In this document: one piece after another, positions 47,430 to 60,777 of the stretch
Layout of the letters: each line of letters opens with the position of its first letter
Numbering within the stretch: position 1 is the first letter of the stretch
Source: Phlegmacium glaucopus
Taxonomy: Eukaryota > Basidiomycota > Agaricomycetes > Agaricales > Cortinariaceae
Direction: 5' to 3'
Assembly: GCA_015039465.1 (NCBI GenBank)
Contig: MU130378.1
Span: 934,570 to 998,569, forward strand
Length of the DNA stretch: 64,000 nt
The notes under the pieces: generated by a model
The model's input: the letters and a program-made list of their open reading frames with translations, nothing else
Told to the model about the DNA's origin: nothing
Databases searched by the model: none
Translations under genes and position numbers: made by a program

Positions 47430-48092
47430 TTAAAGTAGCAACGACAGATACCTGCTCCCGGTCAGTATTCAGTCTTCGATTTCCTTCGTTAATGTTACTC
47501 TTACCCAGCTATCATCACCATTCCTCCCAACGGCGTCACAGGTCCCAACATGTTTAACCTGCTCATTATTTAACCACACATTACTGGCCTACTATCCAAA
47601 CCATCACTCACCGCTCTTGCCCAATAACCAGACACCAGATACTTACAGAGAAAACAAGCCCTCCAACTGCAATCGCTGGCCCAGCAAATTTGTGTGTAGA
47701 CAATCGAGGATGAAGCGATAGCAATAGCATTCCCAGTCCATTATAGATCTGCAACCATTCGACGTCTTTCTCTTATTTAAGATAAACAGCCGCGTACAGC
47801 ATAATTCGATGCAGTTTCCCATGCATGGATACGGTCTGGTGTTATTCCCGATCTTTGTCGTAGACCGTGGGCTTTCAAATGTCAACATAACGCTCCAATT
47901 GTGTCAGTAGATTAACTTACCTCCGAAAGCCCCTGTAATCATTCCTGTTGAAACTATCCAATTCCATCAGCTTCCCGACCACTGGGGGTTCAAATATCAC
48001 TGCACAGACCGAACGCTATTCCCGTTTTCCATAAAAATGCCTGTCTCATAGGTCAAATGAAACTTCTTTGAAAAGAGATGATAACTCACCAT
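47430..48092 (-). CDS. TMEM256/DUF423 small membrane protein
   Basis: Four-helix membrane protein family (bacterial YgdD, human TMEM256), function poorly known. Exons assemble to AFLWKTGIAFG, MITGAFGA, HGLRQRSGITPDRIHAWETA with SNYA, IYNGLGMLLLSLHPRLSTHK, FAGPAIAVGGLVFSVSIWCL, LNMLGPVTPLGGMVMIAG and a YLSLLL end. GAFGAHGLR and the late ITPLGG-type motif are the family signatures, and both are exact here. The best start is an ATG at 48092 that stands directly before a GTGAGT donor, so exon 1 would code only Met. An alternative start is 48049 (MRQAFLWK), reading through the same intron. Seven exons in about 660 bp. Divergent from SPB1 across 182 bp. Confidence 0.85.
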
Positions 48093-48274
48093 TTAATTCT
48101 ATCAAATTCCTGGCCTTCGAGAACGATTGAGTGTCTGCAATGATTCAATGTCGTCGTTGGACGGAAACGGCTCAATTACGACTACAATGGATCATGTGAC
48201 TATTGTGGTAACAGAATTAATTTTTTTACAATGGAAGTTTTGCTCGGCTTGAATTTATCAAGACTTACTTGATT

Positions 48275-51200
48275 ATGGGCAAGGCTCAAAAGAAGACGGG
48301 AAAGGGCCGTCTTGACAAGTACTATAAACTTGCAAAGTACGTGCTTTACATTCTGGATCTAGTTGTGAATCGATTCCTTTGACAGGGAGCAAGGTTATCG
48401 TGCTCGTTCAGCCTTCAAACTCATCCAGTTGAACAAAAAATATTCCATACTCGAGTCCGCCAGGTGTACCATTGATCTTTGTGCTGCACCAGGAGGATGG
48501 CTGCAAGTGGCGAGCAAATACATGCCGGCAAACAGCGTCATTGTTGGTGAGTTAACTTCCAACATTTGAGATGTGCTATTTTAATGGTCCTCTCAGGTGT
48601 TGATCTTGTACCAATAAAACCTATCCCTCGTGTTGTCACGTTTGCTGCGGATATTACGAGTCCTCTTTGTCGAAATCTCATCCGAGGAGAGCTCAAAGAC
48701 TGGAAAGCGGATGTTGTTCTTCATGATGGTGCACCGAACGTAGGAACGGCTTGGGTTCAGGATGCCTACAGCCAGTCTGAGCTTGTGTTGATGAGTTTGA
48801 AACTTGCGGTCGAATTCCTAGTCAAAGGTGGAACATTTGTTACCAAAGTCTTCCGAAGTGTGGATTATAACAACTTGATCTGGGTCTTCAATCAACTATT
48901 TGGCAAAGTTGAAGCAACAAAACCCCCCTCTTCGAGGTAAGCCCCATTATTTACGCTTGACTACTGCTGTTTAATTCAACACTTCTCTTCCAGAAATGTG
49001 TCTGCTGAAATTTTCGTTGTCTGTCAGAATTTCCTCGCTCCTAAACACATAGACCCAAAATTCCTAGATCCAAGACACGTGTTCAAAGATCTTGCTACTT
49101 TAATGCCTACGGACAAAGGGATAACCCCAGGCAATGCACAGGCAAATGTATTTCACCCGGAAAAAAAACGACGACATCGTGATGGATACGCTGAGGGGGA
49201 TTATACGTTGTTTAAAGCGATTACAGCAAGCGATTTTGTTCGTCAACACGATCCAATAGCAATACTGGGTAGTATAAACAAAATTACCTTCTTGGCGGAA
49301 GAGGAAAAGGAGTGAGTATTTTTTTTAAAAGCAATCGTTGTTAACTAAAGATGTCACAGGTGGCTGTCTCTTGATATAACCACTGGGGACATAACTGCTA
49401 ACTGTGATGACTTGAAAGTGTTGGGCAAAGGAGACTTCAAAGCATTATTAAAATGGCGCTTAGCAATTAGGGAAGAGGTAAAGCCGATTGACTGCTACAT
49501 CAGCTTGCTTTCAATAACCGATCTTTTTTGACTCTCAGCTCGGTCTTGATGTCAAAGCAAAGGACACCGAAGATGCAACCGAACATCAGGAGGTTGCCGA
49601 GGTTGTTGATGAGGAGGAACAGATTTCAAAAGACGTTTGTGTTATTTGACTTGAATAATCTTGTACCGTATTCTAATATGTGAGTAGCTGGAAAGACTGA
49701 ATGCAGAATCTGCCGCTCGCACCAAGCGCCAACGGCGGCGGGCGAACGAAATCAAAACTCGTGCTATTCAGCGTATGCAGTTGCAAATGACTGCGCCGCT
49801 GGATATCGGGTTGGAGCAACATGATGCGGCTCTGGGGTTAGGACAAGACGACGTTTTCGACCTTGGACGGACAGAGAGCGGTTTAGGCAAAAGTAGTTCT
49901 GCACAATTCTTGACGGATGATAATGGTGACGTAATGGTCGAAAGCGATGAGGAGAGGGAGGGAGACGACCAGGACAGCGATGCCGATGCAATGGATTCGG
50001 AGGAGGAAAGAGAGGAGAAACTACGGGATTTGGAGGTAGAACTGGATGGGTTGTATGACGCTTATCAAGGGAGAATGCGTGAGCGTGACGCCAAGTTCAA
50101 AGTCAACGAGGCCAGGAGAAAAAACGCAGAGCGGGAAGAATGGAATGGGATACAAGAGGAAGTCAGTGATGGGTCCGAGAGTGAAGAGGGAGGATGGGAG
50201 AGGATGCAGGACGCAAAACTCAACGATAGCAATAATAGCTCATCTGAAGATTCGGACCTCGAGGAGGCCTCTTCAAAAACAGGACGCAAGCGGAAACGAA
50301 TGGAAAATGCCGTCACGAATTTTAGCAAGCGCCCACGGCTAATAACTAATCTCAAACAGCCAATATCTGGAAAGGCAGCTAACACGGCTGCTCAAGTTTG
50401 GTTCTCACAAGACGTGTTTACCGGATTAGAAGATCTAAACGGTTTTAGCGATTCCGACTGCGCTGACATTGCTTCTAACAATAAGGATGGCACTTCAGAC
50501 GACTATGAAGATGAAGAAAATGTGAGTACTTGCCACTCAAATATATAATGTGGTCGCACTCAATCACTTCCTAGGACTCATTTAACGACAACGAAGACGA
50601 CAATGACTTCGACGTTGTCGCGGCTGAAGACGATGATGAGTCCGATGTGTGGAACATTGAAAACGAGGAACAAAACAATGAACTACGAGCCAACAGCAAA
50701 AGTGATGTTTTTTCATGCTTGTTAACTAACCCTCAACTAACCTGTGTCAGAACGCTTTGGGCTAGATACGCCTGAAGCCGTGACGATTGCACAGCAGCTT
50801 GTAAATCGCGAAAAGACCAAAACCCAGTTGATTAACGACGGCTTCAACCGTTATTCTCTCAATTCAAAGGAAGGCCTTCCTTCATGGTTCCTTGATGACG
50901 AGGCAAAATTTTATAAACCTAATCTGCCGGTCACCAAAGAAGCCATGGCTGCACTGCGAGCGAAACAAAGAGCTCTGGATGCCAGACCCATCAAGAAAGT
51001 TGCAGAAGCTAAGGCTCGCAAGAAGTTCAAGGCAGCTCAGAGACTTGAGAAAGCCATGAAAAAAGCTGAAGGTGTTAATGCGACTTCTGATATGTCTGAA
51101 CGAGAAAAGGCTCAGCAAATCGAGAAACTCATGCGGAAAGGCACTTCAACGGGTAAAACAGCGAAGAAGGATATAAAGGTTGTTGTGGCGAAAGGTGCAC

Positions 51201-51369
51201 ACAAAGGCCTCAAAGGTCGACCCAAAGGAGTCAAGGGACGGTACACCATGGTTGATGCCCGGATGAAGAAAGAAGTATGTCAGCCAAACCCCTTGTTTAT
51301 GCATTAAACTTACCGATGACATAGGTACGAGCCAAAAGACGAAAAGAGAAAGCTACACGCAAAAGGTGA
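48275..51369 (+). CDS. SPB1: 27S pre-rRNA (guanosine-2'-O)-methyltransferase Spb1
   Basis: Nucleolar enzyme that methylates the A-loop of 25S rRNA during 60S assembly. The start at 48275 gives [20 protein letters not shown] and, after an intron, [20 protein letters not shown]. The FtsJ domain has [20 protein letters not shown] (SAM-binding), [20 protein letters not shown] and [20 protein letters not shown], so the Lys-Asp-Lys-Glu tetrad residues appear in place. The DUF3381 middle contains [21 protein letters not shown] long acidic and Lys-rich region follows, then the Spb1 C-terminal domain: [30 protein letters not shown], and [20 protein letters not shown] with a basic end at 51369. Nine or so exons. 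Convergent with SLS1, 57 bp apart. Confidence 0.95.
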
Positions 51370-51426
51370 TAATTATGGGCAATATATATATTAATTTAAT
51401 GTAGTTGGACGATAAGATGAAACACA

Positions 51427-54077
51427 TCAGGCAGTAATACGTTGGAGTAGGGATTCTTTTCGATCTGGAGCATGCCCTTCCATTTCCACAGTGAACATGT
51501 CGGGCCCGTTTGCTTTTTCCCCTTCCTCGAAAAGTTGAGTGAGCCAATCGCATTTGGAAAGAAAGGCCTGCCACTCTACGTCAGATGTGTGATCTGAACA
51601 TGTCACCTAGAAGAAAAAAAAGTCAGTCTGCAACTCGAATTTAAAATGATCCGTCTGTCTGGCCTTGCAAAGTGTTCGGGTTTCATTGGTCGAGGAGTCA
51701 AGGATAGACTCAATCACGAAGTCAGCGGTTGCAGGTAACGTAGAGCCTTGTGGATCGGGTTCCGCCATCGTCTTGTAGTTTTGCCGGACATTCGTGTTTG
51801 AGTGCAGAACATACTCAGTGTTGCCATATCTGAACGAAAGCGGAATGTCCGGACTAGCACTTTCTCTGCACATACCGAGTCAGTACACATTGTCGAAGGA
51901 GGATGAAGAACGAACGCTTCTATCTGATCAGCTAAACTTTGAAGTTCTTCTGGCCATTGAGAAGGATTGAGATTTTCCGAATCGGTCGCAGAAAAATGAA
52001 GGTCAGTGATACTGTTAATCCAATTAATTGGGGTAAACGTTGGATCAATTGCAAAACATTACCGATCAGGAATTAATAAATCGATACCCGCTTCCATCCC
52101 CAGTCGACAAGATACTTTCGGGGTCGACAATGCCGCTGCGGAGTTCTTTGATACAATCTCAAGCGTCAAGGTTGTCGCTAGCTCGGTTGATCGCTCGGTA
52201 GAACGTCCTTTTTGCAATGGCTGCGCAACATAAACAAATCTATGAAGAACTTGTTGTTTATAGGGAAGAGATTCCATCAAGGATTTCGGTAAACTATTCG
52301 AGCGTTAGCAAAAAATCTGTTAATGGAACGGAAAAAGAACCTTGGATGAAAAACAACGCGACTGGGATAATCCTTTGCCCATTTAAGGACGGTAGACACA
52401 TCCTGAGGCCCTCTAAGCGGTGGAACAAGCGTCGTGGGCTCAGAGAGCGATGACAAAACGAGCAAATGGCCCGCTCTGCAGATACAGTTAGCTCAAAATC
52501 GGACAACAATTTTAATACACGCACGACGCTGTAAAAGTCCTTGATGAATAAATTCCAGAAGATTTGCCTAGTTTTTCCAGTAAATCTGTCCTTATATCGA
52601 CGTCGTTTCTAGGCCTAGAATTGAGAGGATGACACAAATAACATATAGATGGACTTACCCTTCATCAGACAGAGCCGTACCGGCACCAGCCAGTACATTT
52701 ACGTTTTGTAGAACAGGCAGACTATCACTATTGAGCCATTTCCCAACTCGTCGAAGCCGGAAAGCATTTCTTGATTGAATTTTCCATGGTAGAGGTTGCG
52801 GCGAGAAAAATGGATACAGCGAATAGGACTGAGACGACAAGGGTTGAGTGATGGAAGTTGAAGGTAAAGGAAGATAAACTGCTTGACTAGAATCGCCTAG
52901 TCGCTGCACCTTTCTATTAAAGGCAATTCATAGAGAAGTAGATGGGAACAGACCTCGAACGCGGCCTGAACGGCAAGTCGCTTTGCAACTACAGCTGATT
53001 CCGCCTTACTTCTCCGAAAGGTGATATGAAGCTATGTAGAGATAAAGTGAGGTAGAACGCGATACGAACTGTCTTTTTCACCTTCGCATCACCCTTAAAT
53101 TCCAGGTACGCTCCAGATAGACGTGAAATTGATTCTGCAGTTTCTGGAGATATCGTTCGGTTTGAAGGCAGAGATGTGACTTCCAGTTCTATATCCTAGT
53201 CACGGTCAATGGACAATACTGAGGGAAAAATATGTCCACAAACCGAGGCAAAGTTCTTCAGGTATGCTTCAAATCGATTCAAAGCACCATTCAGGCCTTC
53301 GACCCTCAATGAGAGCGGATTGGATAATAGAGCCACATGAACGTTAAATTTTTTGGATAAATTGAGGAGATCAGTGCCATCTATGCATGGACCTTGAGAA
53401 GTTTCCAGGGCGAATTAAACGATGACAAACCTTTGCCCATGAGCAGAAAGGACTGTTTGGGATCCATAGGGAAATCTGCAAGGAATGATGATTTATATCG
53501 AGCAGAAGTGAGATAGATACGGACTACGATGAGAAATCTCCGTCCAATCAATCTTTTCTTGTTTTATTTTCTTTAGAGATGGCCACGACCAAACGTCTTC
53601 CAGGATCATAGTTACATGTGCTGACTTTACAGATTTCACAGGCAGATGTAATCCATACAGCTTGAGAAAAACCCGGAGTTGTTGTTTTGTGAAAGCGTTG
53701 ATTAAGGTATCATAAAGCGCATTGTATTGCTCTTCGAATTCAGGTGACGTTGGCATAGGTCGTCGGTCGGGTCTATAACGTTCAAGATCCTCCAGACCCA
53801 ATGTGTCCTTGATAGACTCGACATGATCCAGAAAATCTTTCATTTTGCTTTCGAGGAGAAGACTAGGACCCGTAGTTTTTTGTCTCCTAACGCGTTTTTG
53901 TGGCTCATGAACGTCAAGACTGCCTGTTCTCGTTGCCTGCTCCAGTGGTAGTGTGGGTTCGGCAGTTGAGTAGGAGGGCTCGGATAGTCTTACAGAATCC
54001 GTGGCTACCTTTGCAGATACATGCAGATGCCTGCGCGTGAGCCAACGGAAGTAAAAAGAGGGTCGGGGAGTCGACAT
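51427..54077 (-). CDS. SLS1: Mitochondrial translation regulator Sls1
   Basis: Inner-membrane-associated protein that couples mitochondrial transcription and translation in yeast. The first ATG in frame is at 54077 (MSTPRPSFYFRWLTRRHLHV), an Arg-rich presequence without acidic residues. The N-terminal Sls1 block reads NAFTKQQLRVFLKLYGLHLP with HVTMILEDVWSWPSLKKIK. It is followed by FPMDPKQSFLLMGKDGTDLL and KKFNVHVALLSNPLSLRVEG, KH-like segments. The central and C-terminal parts contain RISPETAESISRLSGAYLEF-like TISPETAESISRLSGAYLEF and LKLHITFRRSKAESAVVAKR-like LHITFRRSKAESAVVAKR. The final exon (DVEWQAFLSKCDWLTQLF) ends LLQRITA at 51427. About twelve exons. C-terminal half is the less certain part. 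Confidence 0.82.
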
Positions 54078-54514
54078 GAAATTTCGTTTACAGTAAGTAC
54101 TGGCGTTACATAAATATTTAAAAATCCTTGCTTGCTTACGTACGCAAATTATTTGGGTCACAGTACAGCTCTTACTCTCTAAAGTTGAGTGTCCAAGCAG
54201 GGAATTTCAACCCATAATCACCTTGATATTACAATATGCTCTTCATTGAGCGATTTTCGACGAAGGCTAGCTGGATCACAAAGTCAATGACGAGCATCAT
54301 AGATGCCTTGAAGAAGGGTTTTGTCGCGATTTTTTTTTTTGAATTCTGCTAATCTATTTTTAGTAACTCCCTGAAACCCATACTCTCTGGAAACCTATAG
54401 CCCTCAACCATGACGGAAGGGTATGGGCTAGTATGCGTTATGAGAAGGTCGACTGTAACACTGGAATCATTATTGAACCTCCTCGCTAACCAATTCTGAC
54501 TTTTCCTGAGCAAA
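54078..54514. other. Intergenic between SLS1 and the Git1-like gene
   Basis: SLS1 promoter side and 3' flank of the transporter gene. An A/T homopolymer run near 54328-54341. Nothing else seen. Confidence 0.4.
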
Positions 54515-56988
54515 CTAGCTTTTCTCTTGGGTCACAGTACTGGAATCATCAACATCCTCGCCAACCAACCCTGACCATCCATTTTCTTCAAGATATTCCA
54601 TGAATTTCGCATCCTCCTCCGCAAGATCCACTCCTGTCATATCTGGGACAAAGAAGTACGTGACAAGAATCCCTGTTACCCCGCAGATAGCTGTTTTTGT
54701 CAGTGCATCTACGCAGTACGTAGCGAAGTTCAATTGGCATACCAGCAATAATGAAAGTCCATCTAAATGTCATGATTAATAGCCATCCGCACCAACAGCG
54801 TAAGATATTTAAATCTTACTTCTTTCCTAAATTTATTTGGATCGGGGTAAAAGCTTGGGTACCAATTGCGGCCCCAGCCTTTCCTACTGCAGCAGAGATC
54901 CCATAGCATGTTCCTCTGCATAAGCAGTCTATTTTCAATCAAGGGTCTAATAATTTCGAGGAGCCCGTACCGAATAGGCGTCGGATATGACCTATGATAG
55001 GAACACGAAGGTTAGACCTAACACCCTTTCAAACAAAAAATTATTGACATACTCCGCGCTCACTAGGCCCAGCATGTCTCCCGGTCCCTGGAGATAAAAT
55101 AAATAACATCAAACATTGCTAATGGAATAAAGGATTACCAGATTCCCGAAGGATTGCATCAGGCCATAACTGTATCAAAGAAGGTCGGTGAGTACGGGGA
55201 CACTGGAGTTTACTATAAGCAAGAGAGCGACGTACAAAACGACAAAAAGTGGGATGATTTTGGTGATACGATCGTAGGTTAAACCAATGATCAGCCCTGC
55301 ATTACTAAGTTGTAAGGATTTATGAAGGTGGCAAGTTTCTTACTTACCGAATACCAAGTACCCACTGAAGCCCAGCATCATCTGAATAAAATTTTAATAT
55401 ATTGTCGAATGCAGTATCTCAATAGTTCTTACAGTCCAGCGCCGTCCGAGGGGATTACAAAGCATTGCCCCAACGAAAACGCCAGGTAATGCCAGAGCAC
55501 CCAAGAGAAGTTGAAATTCTGCAGTTCGCTTGAGGTTCCCATCGTGGATGATGCTGGAGATAATAGTTCCAGAAAAAACGCCATTCGGAAACGTGACCTT
55601 GATACCACAAGCACTCGTTTTCAGTCTCATAGATTCTCAACAAAAAAAAACGACCTACGAAGTCATATAGAAACCTTTCGTTTGTAATGCATAAGACTTT
55701 CATGTTCTGCGAAATTTGGCTAAGTACGTACCATGCTCCACAGGTTCCTATGAGTGGTTTCCAGTAGCGCTTGACAACAAGCCAATACGGAACGCGTCCT
55801 GGTACGATTATGGGACTTGTTGCCCAAAGGACCAAAAATACTATGCTTACTTTTGATGGCTCCTTTTTGATACAACTTTGAACTTAGCATCCGGATCCGG
55901 AAGTAGAAAACCGTCATAGGCAGCGCTATGCCAATCCCGAAACAAACCCTCCAAACAGTTTGCAGGTGATTTTCACCGGCAGCGGATAGGACAATTAAGA
56001 AGACAGAGACCGCTAAGGGACCACCAAGCTGCAAAGTGCAAAATTAATGTTACCTATATCATGAAATTTAAGCCACGTACGGTGAGGACAAAATTTGTCA
56101 CCATGATAAACACTAAGAACTTGCCGGTCAACTAGCCAACTGTCCGATACGAAGAGATTCATACCTGGACCGCGACTTTTAATCGATCCCTCGTTTGCAG
56201 ATTCAGAAGCACTCGTTGACGAAGCTGGATATTCCCCACCAACACCCTAATACAAGATTTCATTAGTGATATTCAAGGTGAGCCAGAGTGCTAACCTACT
56301 CACAATACCTGTTATCCCCCTGTTTGATTCGTCAATAAACTACCCAACGTGATTAAATAAAATGAATTGCCTGGCGATGGTTATAAACCAGAATAATCCT
56401 GCAGCACTTCCGCCTGCACCGTGTGCGGCTGTCGCAAGTGTGGCTCCAAGAACAATAAGGGCGGTGGTAATTACGAGCGCAGCCTTTCTTCCTATTCTAT
56501 CGCATATAATTCCGACAATAACCTGTCCAATGATAGCACCTGCATGATTATTAACAGAAGCAAGGGTGGTGGCATCAAAATAAACGGTGCTTACCGACAA
56601 GAAGTGAATTGGAGACTCTAGTTGACACACTTGGAGTATAATATTTGGGGTAGAGAGTCTTGAAAACCACCTGAAGAAGAAGGAAATATTTAGATCTGAG
56701 TAGACATCATTAGGCAAGTTCTTCACATTAGCCATCGTCATAAGATTATTTTGGTCTGCATTCAAAGATGAGATGGTAGAACCAGCAGAGAGTTACTCAA
56801 CTGCACTTACATCCATCGCTGATTAAACCAAATCCAGCTGCTAAGATTGTAAAGTACGCGCTCCAATGTTGCTTTAGTGCAAGACGTTGCTGTGCAGAGC
56901 TATACGAAGCCACTTCGGCGTCTACATCTGACTTTGACAAATCCTTGGGCTGGGAAGGCTTTTCATTATCATAGTCAAGGGACTCCAT
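54515..56988 (-). CDS. MFS phosphate/glycerophosphodiester-type transporter (Git1-like)
   Basis: Proton-coupled symporter of the major facilitator superfamily, likely in the plasma membrane. The start at 56988 gives MESLDYDNEKPSQPKDLSKS, a soluble N-terminus, then SAYFTILAAGFGLISDG (helix 1). The loop 2-3 signature is GAIIGQVIVGIICDRIGRKA, and PASSTSASESANEGS-like sequence SSTSASESANEGSIKSRGPV lies in the region expected for loop 4-5. Later helices include PLAVSVFLIVLSAAGENHLQ, TFPNGVFSGTIISSIIHDGN, FVGAMLCNPLGRRW and AESYPTPIRGTCYGISAAVG. The final helix and an acidic tail (VGEDVDDSSTVTQEKS) end at 54515. About fourteen exons. The layout matches yeast Git1 and the phosphate permease group; substrate not proven. 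Confidence 0.85.
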
Positions 56989-58069
56989 AGATGCTGGAGC
57001 AGCCGCATAATGTCAACCGGCCTTGCCTTTAAAGAAGCAGCTCGGCCTATAGGCCTGGTATCAACCTTCATCGATCAGTTGGCATCACACGTGCGAGCAG
57101 GGAGACCTAAATAGAGTTAGTTTCCATGTGATCATTAGAAATTTGGGGATAGTATTAACATTGGATTATTACTTAGATGCAATGTGGGCATTAAATGATT
57201 AGATACGAGGAACAGGTTTGGGCTTACCTAACATTGATACAAATCAAGTAGTAGCCAGTGAACCCAAAACCGCCTCTCCTGGAAGAATACTTTATTACTT
57301 ATCTAAAGCACGTTTGATCAACCAACCACATAGGGTTCAACTGACAGCAAATTCTGGAGGCTGCACAATGTGCTGAGCTTCCTCTTTTTGAGTATTCTCT
57401 GACTCGGATAACCCATGTGATATCAGTACTACCACCAAGCCATCAAAAGTAAAAAAGCAGATCGATACATGTATGATTTCGCATTTGACCTCGGTGGGCT
57501 CGTGAGCAAACGGGTGAGCAACTACAACACCAGTACATATATACTAAATGATTGTATGCTACGGAATGAACAATAGACTTGGTGACCAATGAACTACAGA
57601 ATAAATGAAGATAAAGGAATACAACGGCACATGCCACATTGCGCATGCTTCAGTGGCAGCTTCACAAGCCCTGGATATTCCAACAATCAATTGATGTCTT
57701 GTGGTACTTATTGTCCCCTGACTATCCCCTCCGGGGGGTTTGACAGTTTGAAAATCTCGAGCTTATTCGTCTGTTAGCACTCAACAGGCTTCGTCCTCGA
57801 ATTTTGCAGCCATTAAATTTTAATACTAACGGGCATAGGTGACAGAGGGAACATTTTTGTGTATGTGCTGGACATGAGTGTGACTTCTCACTTCAGAGAA
57901 GGAGATAATAAATAAAGCAGTATTGAATTATAGCTTCCTCTGGAATTTCCAAACTCATATAAGATTTTTTACATCGTCCATTTTAGGTGGTAAGGCTGCC
58001 AAAATACATAGACAAACAACTTTGTCTGGAAAAAAAAGAACTAGAAGCTTGTCGCAAGTATTCCTCAAA
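56989..58069. other. Divergent intergenic region, transporter/eIF3b
   Basis: About 1.1 kb holding two promoters. A GC-rich inverted stretch (CCCCTCCGGGG near 57726-57736) is visible. The 62-codon frame at 57589-57777 has Cys and Ser clusters but no recognisable motif. I see no RNA gene. Confidence 0.45.
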
Positions 58070-60671
58070 ATGACTGTCCTCGCTGACGATACTATCGACT
58101 ATTCAGATATCGAGGCCAAGTGAGTTATGTTTGCACAGTGCTATCACTCTCTTACCCAATCCTCTCTCAGATACCAAGTCCAATATGACGATAGTTTTGA
58201 TAGGAGCCTCGTTGTAGATGGTGTACCTATAATTGACAAGTCGAAGCTGGAGAGGCTATTAACTAAGATAGCGAAGGAATTCTCGAGAAAGGGCGTCTCT
58301 ATAAAGCCGGATGACATATACATGCCTTGGGACAATGCTTCAGGCAAAAGCAACGGGTGAGTCCTTTATTTTTTATTCGGGCTTCAAGCCTTACTAATGT
58401 TTGTCTAGTTTCATGTTCGTCGACTTCAAGAATGTCGATGATGCCAATCTTGCATTAGCCACCATTCATGGACATCCTTTCGATGCAAAACATACCTTCA
58501 AAGTGAATCGGTTCAGCGATATCGAGAAATACGCAGAACTCGATGAAACTTACGTGGAGCCAGAGCTTGAGGAATACACTCCAAGAGTACGATTTTGTTC
58601 CTAGCTCATTTCATCTATTCTAATTTTTTACTATCGCCACCAGGAGCATCTACGAGCATGGCTTGCCGATCCCCAGGGTCGTGATCAATACGTGACTTAT
58701 CGTGGGGACGAGATACTGATCAATTGGCACGGAAAGCCTTCACAATGTGAAATAGGTCACAAACCGGTATGTTTATCCCCGTTGCTGGCTTGCGGCCAAA
58801 TTTCAATATTGTTGTAGGATTGGAAAGATTTTCTTTATGTTGCTTGGTCACCGATGGGGACATACGTTGCCACGCTTCACCGTCAAGGTGTTCGCCTATG
58901 GGGTGGCCCGTCATGGAAGCCTCAGCAACGCTTTGCGCATCCACTTGTCAAATTAATCGACTTCTCTCCCTGCGAACAATACCTTGTGACATGGTCAAAC
59001 GAACCAATAATTGTCCCCGAAGGGGCTGTGCAGGGGCCTCAATATTTTTCACCAGACGATGAAGGAAACAACATAGCTGTCTGGGACATCAAGTCTGGAG
59101 ACCTTTTGCGAACTTTCTCTACCACTAATGAGAATGAAGCACCATCTTCCAAAAAACAAATGCAATGGCCTGCCTTGAAATGGAGTCCAGACGACAAATT
59201 CGTTGCACGGCTCACGCCGGGTCAGATGATTAGCGTCCACGAATTACCCAGCATGTATCTACATGGGAAGAAGAGTTTAAAAATCGAAGGTGTCGTCGAC
59301 TTTGAATGGTGCCCCCTGGGTGACAAGGACAAAGAAGACGCTATCGGCGCATCTGGAGTTAAAACAGCGAAGAAGATTCGGGAAAATATGTTGGTTTATT
59401 GGACTCCCGAAGCCCTCAATCAACCGGCCAGAGTCGCACTGCTTAATTTTCCAAGCCGCACCATACTACGACAAAAAAACCTGTTCAATGTGCGAGAGGT
59501 TGGTACTTTGTCGAATCCCTACTCCTAATATTTACTTAGCATTTTCATATCTAGTGCAAACTCTACTGGCAAAACCAAGGAGATTATCTTTGCGTTAAAG
59601 TGGATCGACACACAAAAACCAAAAAATCTATTTTCTGCAACCTAGAAATCTTTCGTATGCGAGAGAAAGACTACCCTGTGGAAGTCGTCGAATTGAAGGG
59701 TATATACTTTATCCTGACCGTATTTCAAAATCTTATCGGTGTTTGTAGACACCGTTATGGACTTTTCATGGGAACCAAAAGGCGAACGGTTTGCCATTGT
59801 GTCCAGCAACGATCCAAATCTGGGAAACCCTGGACCTGGTATCACAATCAAAACTGATGTCAGCTTCTACCAGCTGGAACACGGAAAGAATGATTTCAAA
59901 CTTCTTCGTGCGTGATACATCGCTCATAGGTCTATTTGTTGCTAAAATAATATTCTATAGGTACGCTGCCGTCGCGTACAAGCAATGCCATCAGATGGTC
60001 GCCACGTGGACGTCATGTCGTTCTTGCAACCGTTGGTTCTTCTAGTAAATCCGAACTGGAGTTCTGGGACTTGGATTTCAATTCGGAGGATACGCACCGT
60101 AGAGAAGGCCAAGCTGAATGGGGCGGCGGTATTCAACTCCTCGGCACAGCAGATCACTACGGAGTGACAGATGTTGAATGGGACCCTAGTGGAAGGTATC
60201 TTGCTACAAGCGCAAGTGCCTGGACCCACACGGTAAGAATGAATGGTGTTGAAAATGATACTTGGCCGCTAACTCGGCCGAATCCAGCTTGAAAATGGTT
60301 TCGCTATCTGGGACTTCCGTGGGCAAGAACTTACGAAGCAGATTCAGGACCGATTCAAACAATTTATTTGGCGTCCACGACCCCCTAGTCTCCTCACTAA
60401 AGAGAAACAAAAACAAATTAGAAAAAACCTCCGGGATTACAGTCGTGCCTTCGATGAAGACGATGCGGCAGAGGAAAGCAATGTCAGCGCAGAGCTAACC
60501 GCTCTCCGTAAGCGACTTGTGGACGAGTGGAATGCTTGGCGAAATCTTAGAAGGAAAGAAATTGGCGAGGAAGGGACGCAGTCCTCTGGGAAAGAAGAGG
60601 CTCAGGAAGAGATTGAGCTCTGGATTGATGAAGTTATTGAACAAATCGAGGAAGAGATTGTGGAATCATAG
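58070..60671 (+). CDS. PRT1: Translation initiation factor eIF3 subunit b
   Basis: Scaffold subunit of the eIF3 complex on the 40S ribosome. The start at 58070 gives [17 protein letters not shown]. An RRM follows ([40 protein letters not shown] with [11 protein letters not shown]). A WD-type beta-propeller follows: [72 protein letters not shown] and VDFEWCPLG. Later exons give [57 protein letters not shown], and [18 protein letters not shown]. The C-terminal helix ([20 protein letters not shown]) and an acidic tail end IEEEIVES at 60669-60671. About nine exons. HapX starts 106 bp downstream in the same direction. Confidence 0.95.
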
Positions 60672-60673
60672 CG

Positions 60674-60680
60674 TGACTCA
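60674..60680 (+). promoter_or_regulatory. Perfect AP-1/Gcn4-type site TGACTCA
   Basis: Exact TGACTCA two bases after the eIF3b stop codon and about 100 bp upstream of the HapX start. It is a good bZIP binding site, but a 7-mer also occurs by chance about every 16 kb per strand. Confidence 0.45.
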
Positions 60681-60723
60681 TGTGACATTTGCCTACCTGA
60701 TTATGTAACCTAGAATGCATCTT

Positions 60724-60732
60724 ATCAGATAA
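60724..60732 (+). promoter_or_regulatory. Iron-responsive GATA-factor site (SreA/Fep1 type)
   Basis: The bases read ATCAGATAA, an exact match to ATCWGATAA, the site of fungal iron-repressing GATA factors. It lies 46 bp upstream of the HapX ATG. Preceded by T, so the extended form with a purine first is not matched. Confidence 0.55.
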
Positions 60733-60777
60733 CGAACGATTTTTCTTCAAGTTGCGCACCTCCAAACAGTTTGAATC

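Noticed and set aside
49764..50385. Minus-strand frames under SPB1
   Set aside because: Shadows of the acidic, Lys-rich SPB1 middle; His/Pro/Arg and Ser/Leu patterns arise from the sense codons.
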